Shown here: positions 25,621-35,579 of the stretch, one piece after another
How the letters are laid out: each line of letters starts with the position of its first letter
How positions within the stretch are numbered: position 1 is the stretch's first letter
Origin: Candidatus Onthomonas avicola
Lineage (GTDB): Bacteria; Bacillota; Clostridia; Oscillospirales; Oscillospiraceae
Length of the DNA stretch: 64,000 nucleotides
Assembly: GCA_018710845.1 (NCBI GenBank)
Contig: DVJB01000039.1
Coordinates: forward strand, 1-64,000
Direction: 5' to 3'
Notes under the pieces: model-generated
The model's database searches: none
What the model saw: only the letters and a program-made list of their open reading frames with translations
What the model was told of the DNA's origin: nothing
Translations under genes and position numbers: made by a program

Positions 25621-25652
25621 CAAAAACCCGCACCGGAAGCCGATGCGGGTTC
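25621..25652 (-). terminator. Terminator after rpmE
   Basis: AACCCGCA and TGCGGGTT form an 8-bp stem followed by TTTG on the minus strand, 10 bases after the rpmE stop. Confidence 0.8.
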
Positions 25653-25661
25653 TCTTGCAGC

Positions 25662-25862
25662 TTACTTGAGGCCGAACTTCTTGTTGAAACGGCTCACGCG
25701 ACCGCCAGTATCCACCATTTTCTGCTTGCCGGTGAAAAAGGGGTGACACTTGGCGCAAACCTCGACCCGGATGTCCTTCTTCGTAGAGCCGGTGGGATAG
25801 ACCGCGCCGCAGGCGCAACGGATCGTAGTCTGCTGATAATCAGGATGGATCCCTGCCTTCAT
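25662..25862 (-). CDS. rpmE: 50S ribosomal protein L31, zinc-binding form
   Basis: 66 residues from the ATG at 25862 with AGAGGTGAG upstream; the 261-residue track ORF is a false extension antiparallel to addA. Cysteines C16, C18, C36 and C39 form the zinc site (CAC and CAKC) of the C+ form. It has its own promoter and terminator. The absence of the zinc-free paralogue RpmE2 nearby is not informative. Confidence 0.97.
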   Translation of the reverse strand: MKAGIHPDYQQTTIRCACGAVYPTGSTKKDIRVEVCAKCHPFFTGKQKMVDTGGRVSRFNKKFGLK

Positions 25863-25923
25863 GATGCTCACCTCTTTCGATTCTGTAAAGTCTTTCCCGG
25901 GAAACCCTGATCGTCCCCGGACA

Positions 25924-25952
25924 ACATTAGATATATTATCACACCCTGTCAA
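25924..25952 (-). promoter_or_regulatory. SigmaA promoter of rpmE
   Basis: TTGACA and TAATGT are separated by 17 bases on the minus strand, the same hexamers and spacing as the his promoter. The predicted leader is about 60 bases. Confidence 0.6.
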
Positions 25953-25980
25953 AAATTGCAACCGCTTTTTCCGGTTTTTT

Positions 25981-28900
25981 TCATGAAATTTCAAAACCGG
26001 TCCCGCGCGCGAAGTACCAGAGCACCTTCCGGGCCACCGGACAGCCAAAAATCTGTTCCAGGGCCCAGGCATAGCTCTCCAGCTGCGCGCGATAGCGGCG
26101 GCTGTGCGCCTCCTCCTCCCCGGCGCGAATCCGGTCTGTCTTGAAATCGATGAGGGTAAAGCCGTCCGGTCCGGTAAAGCAGCAGTCCACCACGCCCTGC
26201 AGCAGCACCTCCTCCCCCTCCGGCGCGCCGGGGTAGACCCGCCCGGCCGGGACGAGGAGGGAGAACTTGAACTCCCTCCGCAGGTCGGGCGCCCCGGCCG
26301 CCGCGCGGCCGAGGTCTGAGGCGTAGAAGGCCGCCACCTGCTCCGGACGGACAGCCGCGGCCTCCTCCGCCGTGAGCCAGCCGCCCGCGGTGAGCCGGGC
26401 CAGCTCCTCCCGCACGCCGTCCGCATCGGCGGCCCGGCGCAGGTCAATGCGCTCCATCACCGTGTGCAGGGCGGTACCGCGCTGGGCGGCGGTCAGACCG
26501 CGCTCCCCCGCGAGAAAACGCGGGCGCGGGAACGTGAGGGGCGGGGCGGGCACGGCGGCCTCCTCCGCCGCCTCCTGGTCGAGCAGACGGCCCTTGAGCT
26601 GGGTGGCGGTGACCTTGGAGGGCATCTCCGCCAGGGCCTGATAGGGATAGCGCCAGTCGAGCAGGGAGAAGTCGAAAGGGCGAGCGGACTTCTCCGTCTC
26701 CGCCTCGCGCTCCCCCGCCGCGGCGGGCGGCCGGGCGGGGACCAGACGAATCTTCCAATCGGAGGCCGGGATGTGGACGCGGCAGTCCTCCCCCAGTCGG
26801 AGGGCGGCGGCATCCGTCCGGGCAAGTACCGGCAGCAGGAGCCACTGGCCGACGGTGTCCTTCTCCTGAAGGGCCTGCGGGTCAGGGTGAGGGCCCGCCT
26901 CCGGGAGGAGGGTGGCCAGCTCCTTGGCAGCGTCCGCCATGGCGAGGGTCATGATGAGCTTCTCCCGCGCGCGGGTCATCGCAACGTAGAGCAGCCGCAG
27001 CTCCTCTGCCTTGGTCTCCTCCTCCAGCTTGAGGGCAACCGCGCGCCGCGCGAGGGTGGGATACTCCACCCGCAGCGCCCTGTCCACCCCTTTCGGGCCG
27101 ACACCCAACTTGGGGTGAAAGAGGACGGGGGCGCGCTCGTCCGTGCGGTTGATCGGCCGGTTCAGCCCGGCAAGTATCACAACGGGGAACTCCAGTCCCT
27201 TGGAGCGGTGGATGGAGAGGATGCGCACGCCGCTGCCGTCCGTGCGGCTGAGGCCGGGCGTCCGCTGACCCTGCTGCTGGCAGCGGCGCAGCCAGCCGAC
27301 AAAGTCATAGAGCCCCTGCCGGCCGCTGCGGGCAAAGCCGCGCGCCCAGTCATAGAGGGCGAGCAGGTGCTCGCGACGGCGCACGCCGCCCGGCATCGCC
27401 CCGAAGAGGGCGAGTATCCCCAGCTCGTCATAGAGGTCCCAGAGCAGGCGGTGACAGCTCGTGTCCGTCGCGCGCAGGCGCAGGCGCGAGAGTGTCTCGA
27501 GAAACGCGGCCGCGTCCGCCTCGCCCCGCTCCGCCGCGCGAACCAGGCAGGTGTAAAAGTCCCCGTCCTGGGAGGCCGCGCGCAGCTGGGCAAGCCGGTC
27601 GGCGGAAAAGCCCCATATGGGCGAGCGCAGCGCCGCCAGCAGCGGCACGTCCTGGCGGGGGTTGTCGATGATCTCCAGCAGGGCGACGGCGCACTGGACT
27701 TCGGTGGTGTGGAAGAAGTCCTCCGCCCCCTCCGTCTGCCAGGGGACGGAACAGTTGTCCAGCGCCTGGGTGAGATAGCCCATCACCGCGCCGGGCGAAC
27801 GATACAGGATGGCGATGTCCCGCGGGCGGACCGGACGGAGCGCGCCGTCCTCCCCCGTCACGGGAAAGCCGCCGTCCAGCAGCGCGCGCACCCGCCGGGC
27901 GACGTGCTCCGCCTCCAGCTGGTCGCGGGGAATCCGCGCCTGATGCTCCGCGCGCTCGACGGCGGACAGGTCGAGCACATCCAGCTCCACCGCGTCGTTT
28001 GGATGGGGCGGATAGGGAAAGCCGGGATTCAGGCGCTGGTCCTCCGTGTAGTCCAGCTCGCCGAAGTCGCGCGTCATGATGTGAGAAAAGACAAAGTTGA
28101 CCCCCTCGAGTACGCTGGCGCGGGAGCGAAAATTCCGGCTGAGCACAATCACGCGCCCCTGCCCCTCCTTCGCCTCCGGGGCGGGGCGAAAGCTGTGGTA
28201 TTTGCGCAGGAAGATGGTGGGGTCTGCCAGGCGGAAGCGGTAGATGGACTGCTTCACGTCGCCCACCTGGAAGAGATCCTGCCCGTCGCCGGTGAGCGCG
28301 TCAAAGATCGCGTTCTGGACGGCGTTGGTGTCCTGGTATTCGTCCACCATCACCTCGGCATAGCGCGCGCGCAGGGTGTGCGCCACCTCGCTCGCCCCGC
28401 CCTCCGGCGCGGTGAGCAGGCGGAGGGTGAGGTGCTCCAGGTCGTCAAAGTCCACCATCCGGCGCTTCGCCTTGGCTGCGCGGAACGCCTCGTCCAGGTC
28501 GAGGACGAGGGAGAAGAGCGCCTGCACCGCCGGGCGCACCGCCGCCATATCGTCCAGCAACGTCTGGTTGGAGGCGTAAAAGAGGTCGCCCAGCCCCTTC
28601 AGCCGCCGCTTGCAGCGCTCCCGCACCGCCTTGACGCGCTCCTGCAGGCGCTTGTCGGTGATCTTCCGGCTGGACTTCAGGCGGGGAAACTCGATCTCGC
28701 ACAGGGCGCGGGCGCTGTCCCACCCGCGGTCAAGCGCGCCGAGAAAGGCGTCGATACTGTCCATCGTGTCGCAGAAGCTGGGGGAATAGGCCGCCTCCAG
28801 CTCGCGGTCGTCCATCATCTCATTGAGCGCCCGGAGCATCTGATTGTACCAGTAGCGCGCCTGGCGCTCCGCCCGGGCGAGAATCTGCTTGCCCCAGACT

Positions 28901-29526
28901 GTCTCCCCCACGTCGCGGCAGCCGGAGAGGTCAAAGGCCGCGCTCTGCCGCTCCAGCCAAGCGCGCGGGTCGGGGTGGGACTGGACGCGGCGGTGGATGT
29001 CCAGCGCGATCTCCTTGAGCCGCCGGTCGTCCCGGCCGGCGGACATGGTGTCCACCAGCTCGGAGAAGGGGTCGTCCGGGGTGAGGGCGGCGTAGCGCTC
29101 CTCCATCAGGCGGTCGAGCGTCTCGCGCCGCAGCAGCTCGGCGTCCGCCTCCTCCGCCACACGGAAGTCGGGGTCGAGGTCGAGCAGGTGGCCGAACTCC
29201 CGCAGCAGCGCCGTGCAGCAGGCGTGAATGGTGGAGATCTGCGCGCGGTAAACCAGGGTGAGCTGGCGGCGCAGGTGGGCGCTCGGCCGCTCGGCGAGGC
29301 GCTGATTGAGCGCCTGCAAAATCTTGCCGCGCAGCTCGGCGGCGGCGGCGTTGGTGAAGGTGATGATGAGGAAGCGGTCCACGTCCAGCCCCTCGCCCTC
29401 CACGCGCTCAAGCAGGCGCTCGACGAGGACGCGGGTCTTCCCTGAGCCCGCGGCGGCGGAGACGAGCAGTTCCCCGCCACGGTTTTCCACCACGGCGCGC
29501 TGTTCGGCGGTCAGCTCAACGGCCAT
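25981..29526 (-). CDS. addA: ATP-dependent helicase/nuclease subunit A
   Basis: 1181 residues. UvrD-type superfamily 1 helicase: Walker [18 protein letters not shown] (about 23-39), motif [16 protein letters not shown], motif [18 protein letters not shown], and motif [15 protein letters not shown]. The C-terminal nuclease domain has DFKTDRI (about 1120). AddAB processes double-strand breaks and recognises Chi. It overlaps the end of addB by 11 bases. Confidence 0.97.
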   Translation of the reverse strand: MAVELTAEQRAVVENRGGELLVSAAAGSGKTRVLVERLLERVEGEGLDVDRFLIITFTNAAAAELRGKILQALNQRLAERPSAHLRRQLTLVYRAQISTIHACCTALLREFGHLLDLDPDFRVAEEADAELLRRETLDRLMEERYAALTPDDPFSELVDTMSAGRDDRRLKEIALDIHRRVQSHPDPRAWLERQSAAFDLSGCRDVGETVWGKQILARAERQARYWYNQMLRALNEMMDDRELEAAYSPSFCDTMDSIDAFLGALDRGWDSARALCEIEFPRLKSSRKITDKRLQERVKAVRERCKRRLKGLGDLFYASNQTLLDDMAAVRPAVQALFSLVLDLDEAFRAAKAKRRMVDFDDLEHLTLRLLTAPEGGASEVAHTLRARYAEVMVDEYQDTNAVQNAIFDALTGDGQDLFQVGDVKQSIYRFRLADPTIFLRKYHSFRPAPEAKEGQGRVIVLSRNFRSRASVLEGVNFVFSHIMTRDFGELDYTEDQRLNPGFPYPPHPNDAVELDVLDLSAVERAEHQARIPRDQLEAEHVARRVRALLDGGFPVTGEDGALRPVRPRDIAILYRSPGAVMGYLTQALDNCSVPWQTEGAEDFFHTTEVQCAVALLEIIDNPRQDVPLLAALRSPIWGFSADRLAQLRAASQDGDFYTCLVRAAERGEADAAAFLETLSRLRLRATDTSCHRLLWDLYDELGILALFGAMPGGVRRREHLLALYDWARGFARSGRQGLYDFVGWLRRCQQQGQRTPGLSRTDGSGVRILSIHRSKGLEFPVVILAGLNRPINRTDERAPVLFHPKLGVGPKGVDRALRVEYPTLARRAVALKLEEETKAEELRLLYVAMTRAREKLIMTLAMADAAKELATLLPEAGPHPDPQALQEKDTVGQWLLLPVLARTDAAALRLGEDCRVHIPASDWKIRLVPARPPAAAGEREAETEKSARPFDFSLLDWRYPYQALAEMPSKVTATQLKGRLLDQEAAEEAAVPAPPLTFPRPRFLAGERGLTAAQRGTALHTVMERIDLRRAADADGVREELARLTAGGWLTAEEAAAVRPEQVAAFYASDLGRAAAGAPDLRREFKFSLLVPAGRVYPGAPEGEEVLLQGVVDCCFTGPDGFTLIDFKTDRIRAGEEEAHSRRYRAQLESYAWALEQIFGCPVARKVLWYFARGTGFEIS

Positions 29527-32500
29527 CTCCGCTCCCCCCTTCCCAGAATTCCTTTCCGCTCACCGAATAGAGGAAGCGGCGGCGGTCGCCGCCCCGCCCC
29601 TCTTCAAAGTGGCAGGCCTGCGCAAAGTCGCAGAAGTCGCAGGCGGTGTGTCCCGAGCCCTTCCAGTAGGGGTCGGCGTCAATGTCGCCCGCGGCGAGCT
29701 CCCGGCCCATCTCGCGCAGGAGGTCGTGCAGCCGCCGGTGCAAGATGCCCCACTGCTCGGCGGTCGCAAGGCTGTCGCCCGAGATTGCCCCGGCCCGGCT
29801 CACGCGGACGGGCAGAAAGCGCGGCCCGCCCTCGTCCCAGGGCTCCATCGCGCGCAGCACCTCCTCGTCGCGCAGCAGCAGTCCGGAGCGGCGCAGGGCC
29901 TTGTCCGCCGCGCGCAGGCGCGACGGCTCGTCCATCTCCCGGCTGCCGGGCAGCAGCACGTCGCGCGCCGGGAGGTAGAGCACCCCCGCCGGGAGCACCG
30001 GGCGGCCGTAATACGACTCCCCCCGCTCCTGAAGAGTGAAGAGGTAGAGCAGCATCTGAAGGGAGAGGCCGTGCCAGACATCAGTGAGGCTGAAGGACTT
30101 CCGGCCTGTCTTGTAGTCCACCACGCGCAGGTAGAGCCGCCCGTCCTTCTCCCAGCCGTCCACCCGGTCCACAAAGCCGGAGACGGAGAGGGTCAGGTCC
30201 CCCACCTCCACGCGCACGGGCGGCAAGTCCTCCCCGCGGCCGAAGCCCAGCTCAAAGGAGAGGGGGACAAACTGGCTGTGCTCCAGCTCGTCCACCACGT
30301 TGTGGACAATGAGCTCCACCGACTGGAGCATCCGTCCGAAGAGGTAGCGAAAGCGGGGCGTCTGTTCCTCCAGCGCGCCGAGCTGCGTCTCGATATAGCT
30401 CTGGACCGCCTCTTCGGAGAGCGACCGGCGCTCCTCTTCCCTCAGCGCCGCGACGCCGCCGCGCGCCTGCGCCGCGCGCAGGACGTGCTCGAGCACGTAG
30501 TGTACAAAGGTGCCCACCTCCGGCGCGTCAAACCCGGCTGGCCGCCGGGCCTTTGCTTTGAGGCCGTATTGCAGAAAATAGGAGAAGTGGCAGCTCTTGA
30601 GCTTGTCCATCCGGGAGGCGGAGAGGGCCGCCTCCCGCCCGTAGAGGGCGCGCACCGTCTCCGGGGAGAGGCGTCCACGCGCAAAGGAGTGGGCGGATCG
30701 GACGCGGCGGACCGCCTCCACCCGCTCCGGGCTGGCTTCCAGGCGCTCGAGCAAGGACTCATCTCCCGTCTCCGCCGCCAGCTCCAGCGCGGGCAGCGGG
30801 GCGAGCAGACGCGCCGACTCCTCCAGCGCGCCGCGGGGCGCGCGGGGGAACATCCGCTCCAGCCGCTCCCAGAGGACGGCCGGGCGCTGCGCCGCCCCGT
30901 CCACCGCCTGTGGATAGCTCAGGTAGAGCAGCTCCGTCGGGCGGGTGAGCGCGCCGTAGGCCAGGGCCTGTTCCCGGTCCAGCCGTTGGCCGGCGGACGG
31001 GGCGAGCTCCAGGCCGTGCCCGGCGAGCAGGGCGCGGTCGCGGTCGGTGAGCAGGCCGGGGGACTCGGAGACGAGGGGGAACTGGCTGTCGTCCACGCCG
31101 AGCAGGAAGAGGGCTTTGCAGCGGGTATGGGCGATGCGCGCCACGTCTCCCCCGTTCACCCGGTCGAGCGCGACCGGAATGGCGCCGACGGAGTACTGGT
31201 TGAGCACCAGCCGGAAGAGGTCGGTGAAGTAGTCCAGCTCGAGCACCTGCTCGGAGAGCAGGTCGCTGCACTGCTCCAGCGCCCCGACGAGCACCTGCCA
31301 GAGCTGGCGGTACTCCTCCGCCTGCTGCAGCTCCCCCGCCGCGCGCAGGGCCTCCGCTCGCTCCGCCAGCCGCTCTGGCAGGGCGATCTCCTCTAAAAAG
31401 CGGTAGAGGGCGCGGGCCAACTCCGTCCCTGTGCCGCGGCGGACCTGCGCCAGCTGCTCGAGCGGGGCGATGACACGCCGGCGCAGCGCGTCCAGGCGGG
31501 CGACGAGGGCGCGGTCCTCCTCCCGCCAGGGCAGGGAATAGCCCTCCGGATGCCAGTTCCAGTCACTCTGGCGCGTCCAGCGGCTGCCACGGATATCCCA
31601 GCGCAGGGCGTAGTTTTCCAGCAGGTCGATCTCCTCCCAGGTCGGGCCGGCCAGGCCGGTCTTCAGGTAGCGGAAGAGGTCGTCCGCCTCATAGTGATTG
31701 CGCACGCTCTCGAGCGCGGCGGTGAGGAGGGTGAGGACCGGCTTTTCCAGAATGTCCTCTTTTCGGCCGAGAAAGAGCGGAATCTGGTAACGCCGAAAGA
31801 CGCTCTCGAGCACCGGCTGATACCGCTCCAGCGTCCGGGCGGCGACGGTGATATCGCGGAAATGCCAGCCCTGCTCCCGCACCAGCGTGAGAATCTGCCG
31901 GGCGGCCCACTCCGCCTCCTCATAGGGGCTGGCGGCGGCGAAGAGGCAGGGACCGGCTGCTTCCTCTGGGGCGGGCGCGCCGTGGGAGAAGAGGTGGGCC
32001 TCCAGATGGCGCAGCTCCGGTGTCACCCTGGAGCGCGGTTCGGTCAGCACCTCGAACTCCATCCCGACGCCCTCCTCCCGGCAAAGGGCGACGAGTGTCT
32101 GCGCCGTGCGCCGGGCGGGCTGAAAGACCGTCTCCCCCGTCTCCTCCAAACCGTCACAGGTGAGAGCGACGGTGACGCTGCGCGCCTGGCGCAGGGCGCG
32201 CGCGAGAATCTGCCGCTGCTGCGGCGTGAAGTCGGTGAAGCAGTCCAGATAGACGTCTTTGCCCTGAAACCAATGGCAGGTGCGCAGAACGTCCGCCAGG
32301 CGGGTGAGGCGGTCGCGCGGGTCCGCGGCGCGCCGGGCGATGAGCGCCTCGTAGCCAGACAGGATCAGGCCGAGGTCGTGCAGCCGGTCGCTTTGCAGTC
32401 CCGGCTCCTCCCGGGCGGCATCGAGCAGATCCTCCGGGCGGACACAGTAGCTCTTCAGCTCGTCTCCGGTGGCCAGCAGCTGTTCCAGAAAGGCCGCCTT

Positions 32501-32830
32501 GCGCGAGGGGCGGGTATAGACGCGCAGGCCGCCTCCCACCAGCGCGACCGCCTGGCTCATGAGCAGCAGCCGTCCGCCCGCGTCCAGCACCGGCGCAGAG
32601 GCCCCGCCCGCCTCGTGAAAGACGCGGCTGGCCAGGCGCGTGAACGAGAGCACCTCCGCCCAGCGCGAGGCGGACGGCCCGCAGGCCCGGCAGAGCAGGC
32701 GCTCCCGATCGTGCGAGACCTGCTCGGGTACCAGGATGACCTGCGGCCGCCGCGGCCCGTTTTCCCGGACCGCCGCCATCAGCCGGGTGGTCTTCCCCGT
32801 TCCGGCGCGGCCGAGCAACAGCTTGAGCAT
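29516..32830 (-). CDS. addB: ATP-dependent helicase/deoxyribonuclease subunit B
   Basis: 1104 residues from the ATG at 32830 (AGGGAGG 7 bases upstream), not 32863. The Walker A-like GRAGTGKTT is at 8-16. The C-terminal RecB-type nuclease has VDYKTGRKSF, and the iron-sulfur cysteines are CHFSYFLQYG (about 790) and CDFCDFAQAC near the end. The 4Fe-4S cluster clamps the nuclease domain. With AddA it forms the Gram-positive counterpart of RecBCD. Confidence 0.95.
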   Translation of the reverse strand: MLKLLLGRAGTGKTTRLMAAVRENGPRRPQVILVPEQVSHDRERLLCRACGPSASRWAEVLSFTRLASRVFHEAGGASAPVLDAGGRLLLMSQAVALVGGGLRVYTRPSRKAAFLEQLLATGDELKSYCVRPEDLLDAAREEPGLQSDRLHDLGLILSGYEALIARRAADPRDRLTRLADVLRTCHWFQGKDVYLDCFTDFTPQQRQILARALRQARSVTVALTCDGLEETGETVFQPARRTAQTLVALCREEGVGMEFEVLTEPRSRVTPELRHLEAHLFSHGAPAPEEAAGPCLFAAASPYEEAEWAARQILTLVREQGWHFRDITVAARTLERYQPVLESVFRRYQIPLFLGRKEDILEKPVLTLLTAALESVRNHYEADDLFRYLKTGLAGPTWEEIDLLENYALRWDIRGSRWTRQSDWNWHPEGYSLPWREEDRALVARLDALRRRVIAPLEQLAQVRRGTGTELARALYRFLEEIALPERLAERAEALRAAGELQQAEEYRQLWQVLVGALEQCSDLLSEQVLELDYFTDLFRLVLNQYSVGAIPVALDRVNGGDVARIAHTRCKALFLLGVDDSQFPLVSESPGLLTDRDRALLAGHGLELAPSAGQRLDREQALAYGALTRPTELLYLSYPQAVDGAAQRPAVLWERLERMFPRAPRGALEESARLLAPLPALELAAETGDESLLERLEASPERVEAVRRVRSAHSFARGRLSPETVRALYGREAALSASRMDKLKSCHFSYFLQYGLKAKARRPAGFDAPEVGTFVHYVLEHVLRAAQARGGVAALREEERRSLSEEAVQSYIETQLGALEEQTPRFRYLFGRMLQSVELIVHNVVDELEHSQFVPLSFELGFGRGEDLPPVRVEVGDLTLSVSGFVDRVDGWEKDGRLYLRVVDYKTGRKSFSLTDVWHGLSLQMLLYLFTLQERGESYYGRPVLPAGVLYLPARDVLLPGSREMDEPSRLRAADKALRRSGLLLRDEEVLRAMEPWDEGGPRFLPVRVSRAGAISGDSLATAEQWGILHRRLHDLLREMGRELAAGDIDADPYWKGSGHTACDFCDFAQACHFEEGRGGDRRRFLYSVSGKEFWEGGSGDGR

Positions 32831-32940
32831 GGCGCTCCCTCCCTCTTGTCGTTTTGCTGCCATAGATTATAGCAAACAGGGGCAGCAGCTGGCAAGGGCG
32901 CCGGCCGTGCAGCTCCTGTTTATCGGACCATTGGATGCCG

Positions 32941-33276
32941 TCAGTTCCCGCGCTCCATACATGACCGCCAGTCCAGATATTCCGGCTTTGGGGCAAGAGC
33001 GATCGCCTTGCGGATATAGTGCAGGGCGAGTTCCTGAGAGCCCGGCGGCGTGAGCGGCACAAAGAGATAGTAGGCGATCAGAAAATTCAGGTGCGCCGAC
33101 GTCTCCGCTGTTCTCTGCGCCGGCCCGCCGTGCAGCGACGCGAGCAGGACAAAAAAGAGGTTCAACCGGTCCACCTCGCCGGCCTGGCAATAAAAATCGT
33201 CCAAGTCACCCGGTGTCAGTTCGCGTATGACCTGTTCCGGTAAAACAGGTTGGTCAAAATCAATGGATAATTTCAT
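32941..33276 (-). CDS. Small hypothetical protein
   Basis: 111 residues with no family I recognise and no signal or membrane segment. It is helical-looking, with ELALHYIRKAIALAPKPEYLDW resembling one TPR helix pair, so it may be a short TPR-like protein. The start ATG at 33276 has AAAGGGG 9 bases upstream. The Shine-Dalgarno plus ATG is exactly duplicated just upstream (33296-33318). It is the last small gene before addB, 110 bases away. Confidence 0.65.
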   Translation of the reverse strand: MKLSIDFDQPVLPEQVIRELTPGDLDDFYCQAGEVDRLNLFFVLLASLHGGPAQRTAETSAHLNFLIAYYLFVPLTPPGSQELALHYIRKAIALAPKPEYLDWRSCMERGN

Positions 33277-33318
33277 AATCTTTTTCCCCTTTATGTCATA
33301 ATCTTTTTCCCCTTTATG
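33273..33318. repeat. Perfect tandem 23-bp repeat carrying the RBS and start codon
   Basis: The 23-bp unit TCATAATCTTTTTCCCCTTTATG occurs twice with no spacer. On the minus strand each copy holds AAAGGGG and an ATG, the second being the start of the 111-residue gene. The upstream copy would encode only Met-Thr-stop. Confidence 0.85.
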
Positions 33319-33363
33319 ATGGTAGGACGGCGCGGCCGGCGAAGCGGCGCAAGCCGCGTTCCC

Positions 33364-33392
33364 TTGCCGCGGCGCGGAAAACGTGGTATCCT
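33364..33392 (+). promoter_or_regulatory. Probable SigmaA promoter of the DUF3810-cdd unit
   Basis: TTGCCG and TATCCT are separated by 17 bases, 34 bases before the start at 33426. The ribosome binding site GGAGGAGAG follows. Confidence 0.5.
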
Positions 33393-33425
33393 GTTATCAA
33401 GAAGAACGGAGGAGAGATTCCGCCC

Positions 33426-34592
33426 ATGCGCAAGACGATCTACGACATCATCACCCATCCCGCGCCGCCGGGGCGGCTGCGGCGCTATCTGCCGCAGCTT
33501 CTCCTTCTGGCACTCGCGCTCTCGTCGCTGGGCCTGCTGCGGCTGATCTGCACGCGCCGGGGCTGGGCCGACTGGCTGATCGCCCACGTCACCACGCCGC
33601 TCAAGCAGGTGGCCGGCCGCCTGTTTGGCCTGCTGCCGTTCTCCGCGGCGGAGGTGCTCTGGACCGCCGGGGTGCTGGCGCTGCTCATCTTCCTTTTGCG
33701 CTCGCTGTGGGTGATCGGCCTCGGTGTGGCGCACCGCCTGCAGGGACGGCCGGCCCACCCGCTGCGCAGCCTGCTGCGCCGGGCGCTGGCACTGCTCGCC
33801 GCCGGGCTGCTGGTCTATGCCGGCTACACCTTCACCTGGGGTGTCAACTACTACGGCGCCACCTTCTCCGAGCGCAGCGGCCTGGAGGGCCGGGCGACGA
33901 CGGACGAGGAGCTCTTTCAGCTCACCGCCGCCTTTGCCGTCCGGTGCAGTGAGCTGGCCGGACAGGTGGAGCGCAACGGGGATGGACAGTTCTGCGAGGG
34001 AGATCTCTTTGCGCGCAGCGAGGGGCTCTACAGCTCGCTCTACGATGAATTTCCCTTTCTCGAGCGCGCGGAGGTGCGGGCAAAGCCGATGTTCTACTCC
34101 CGGCTGATGAGCGCGCTCGGCTTCACCGGCTTCTACTTCCCGTTCACCGGCGAGTCGATGGTGAATGTGGACGCGCCAGCCGTGCTCGTCCCGGCCACCA
34201 TCCTGCACGAGCTGGCACACCAGAAAAACGTCGCGCTGGAGGACGAGTGCAACTTTCTGGCCATCGTGGCTGGCCTGAAGAGCGACGATATCGCGTTTCA
34301 GTACTCCTCCGCCCTGATGGGCTACATCCACCTGGGTAACGCCCTCTACTCCGCCGACACCTCCCTCTGGCGGGAGGCCTATGCCCTGCTCGGCGAGCAG
34401 GCGCGCGCCGACCTGATGGAGAACAACGCCTACTGGGCGCAGTTTGACTCCCCGGTGGAAGAGGCGGTGGAGGCCGCGGCGACCAACATCTATTCCGGCT
34501 TTGCCCAGAGCTTCGGGCAGGAGGACGTCATGCACAGCTACGGCGCCTGCGTTGACCTGCTGGCCGCCTACTACTTACCGGAGGAGGGATAA
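33426..34592 (+). CDS. DUF3810-family membrane zinc protease-like protein
   Basis: 388 residues. Three membrane helices in the first ~140 residues are followed by an extracytoplasmic domain with the zinc motif HELAH in PATILHELAHQKNVALEDE. This matches DUF3810, a predicted metalloprotease family of unknown substrate. The cdd start is only 2 bases after its stop, so they form a transcription unit. Confidence 0.85.
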   Translation: MRKTIYDIITHPAPPGRLRRYLPQLLLLALALSSLGLLRLICTRRGWADWLIAHVTTPLKQVAGRLFGLLPFSAAEVLWTAGVLALLIFLLRSLWVIGLGVAHRLQGRPAHPLRSLLRRALALLAAGLLVYAGYTFTWGVNYYGATFSERSGLEGRATTDEELFQLTAAFAVRCSELAGQVERNGDGQFCEGDLFARSEGLYSSLYDEFPFLERAEVRAKPMFYSRLMSALGFTGFYFPFTGESMVNVDAPAVLVPATILHELAHQKNVALEDECNFLAIVAGLKSDDIAFQYSSALMGYIHLGNALYSADTSLWREAYALLGEQARADLMENNAYWAQFDSPVEEAVEAAATNIYSGFAQSFGQEDVMHSYGACVDLLAAYYLPEEG

Positions 34593-34594
34593 GA

Positions 34595-34990
34595 ATGAAC
34601 GACCGTGAACTGCTGGAGTTGGCTGCCGCCATGCGCTCGCGCGCCTACGCCCCCTATTCCCGCTTTGCCGTCGGCGCGGCGCTGCTGACGGAGGACGGGC
34701 GGGTCTTTACCGGGTGCAACGTGGAGAACGCCGCCTACGGCTCCTCTATCTGTGCCGAGCGCTGCGCGCTGCTCAAGGCGGTGAGCGAAGGCGTCCGTGG
34801 CGGCTTTGCCGCCCTTGCCATCGTGGGCAGCGGCGCGGACTACTGCTGGCCCTGCGGGGCCTGCCGGCAGATGCTCTATGAGTTTGCCCCGGACCTGCGT
34901 CTGCTGGTGGCCAACGGCAGAGGAGAATCTGTCTCCTGTTCTCTGCGTGAGCTGCTGCCGCACGGGTTCGGCGCGCAGGCGATGGAGTGA
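34595..34990 (+). CDS. cdd: Cytidine deaminase
   Basis: 131 residues. Zinc and catalytic residues are in SICAERCALL (Cys, Glu) and WPCGACRQML (two Cys), and the substrate loop is TGCNVENAAYG. It deaminates cytidine and deoxycytidine to uridine forms in pyrimidine salvage. It is translated right after the DUF3810 gene, with GGAGGGATAAGA before its ATG. No clear terminator follows. Confidence 0.97.
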   Translation: MNDRELLELAAAMRSRAYAPYSRFAVGAALLTEDGRVFTGCNVENAAYGSSICAERCALLKAVSEGVRGGFAALAIVGSGADYCWPCGACRQMLYEFAPDLRLLVANGRGESVSCSLRELLPHGFGAQAME

Positions 34991-35131
34991 GCGGGCTGGA
35001 CCGGTCAGAACCCCAGCAGCGGCACCGCGTAGCGTCACAAACTGCAACTATCATAAAAACACAGTCCCGGCACGAGAGCCCTACAGCTGAGGGCAGTGAC
35101 CCAGAACAAGCGGCGATATATTTATCTGTAA
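34991..35131. other. Intergenic transition into AT-rich island
   Basis: No gene is visible. Base composition changes from GC-rich to AT-rich over this stretch (about 35,040-35,130), which suggests a junction between core and acquired DNA. I see no inverted terminal repeats or clear duplicated ends. Confidence 0.4.
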
Positions 35132-35365
35132 AAGGCTCAAATTGAATTACGGAAAGCTATCAAAAGAAAGAAAACGGCTGAAAAAAATTGCGCAAAAGCC
35201 AGACTTGCTAAAAAGCAAAGCCGCAATGGGGATGCAAAAGAACGACAATCTAAAATTAGCAAGTATCTTTTTGCTGAGTTATATGATACTATATATTTAG
35301 AGTCTAAAGATTTGAATCTTCGTGGGTCATTTAGCAAATTAGAAGGAGGTACATCATATGTTTAA
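35132..35365 (+). pseudogene. Lysine-rich coding remnant without a start codon
   Basis: An open frame of 77 codons begins right after a TAA and has no ATG, GTG or good TTG start near its 5' end. Its product is strongly coding-like and basic (KAIKRKKTAEKNCAKARL, then YLFAELYDTIYLESKDLN). It ends inside the start of the next gene (ATGTTTAA). Together with the AT-rich composition this points to the 3' end of a gene truncated on insertion. No family was recognised; the minus-strand ORF over it is a shadow. Confidence 0.45.
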
Positions 35366-35579
35366 AAAGGCTTTTTGGGTTCCCTACAAGGACAGTGCAA
35401 ATCCCCCAACTCTTGCAAAAACTATGGAAGCAATTTCAAAATACTGTGAAGAGAATGGAGAGTCTTATACATTTATTAGTGATGATGAGGTTGAGATAAA
35501 TGGAAAAAGATATGAAATATACCGAGGCTATGAAAGTGGCAGTAGGGGGAATTATGGCATAAAGTGCAAAGAAAAATGA
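35358..35579 (+). CDS. DUF4318-like small protein
   Basis: 73 residues with AGAAGGAGGTACATCAT before the ATG, an excellent ribosome binding site. TMEAISKYCEENGESYTFISDDEVEINGKRYEI and a C-terminal GIKCKEK resemble DUF4318 as I recall it, a small clostridial family of unknown function. The codon use is AT-rich (about 40% GC or lower), unlike the neighbours, so the gene was probably acquired. Its start overlaps the lysine-rich remnant upstream. The family call is from memory of the pattern. Confidence 0.6.
   Translation: MFKKAFWVPYKDSANPPTLAKTMEAISKYCEENGESYTFISDDEVEINGKRYEIYRGYESGSRGNYGIKCKEK

Noticed and set aside
26464-29445. 993-residue plus-strand ORF opposite addA
   Set aside because: Composition-driven antisense frame; addA on the other strand has complete helicase and nuclease motifs.
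35137-35337. 66-residue minus-strand ORF in the AT-rich island
   Set aside because: The plus-strand frame is strongly lysine-rich and coding-like and runs into the next start; the minus-strand frame has no good ribosome binding site.
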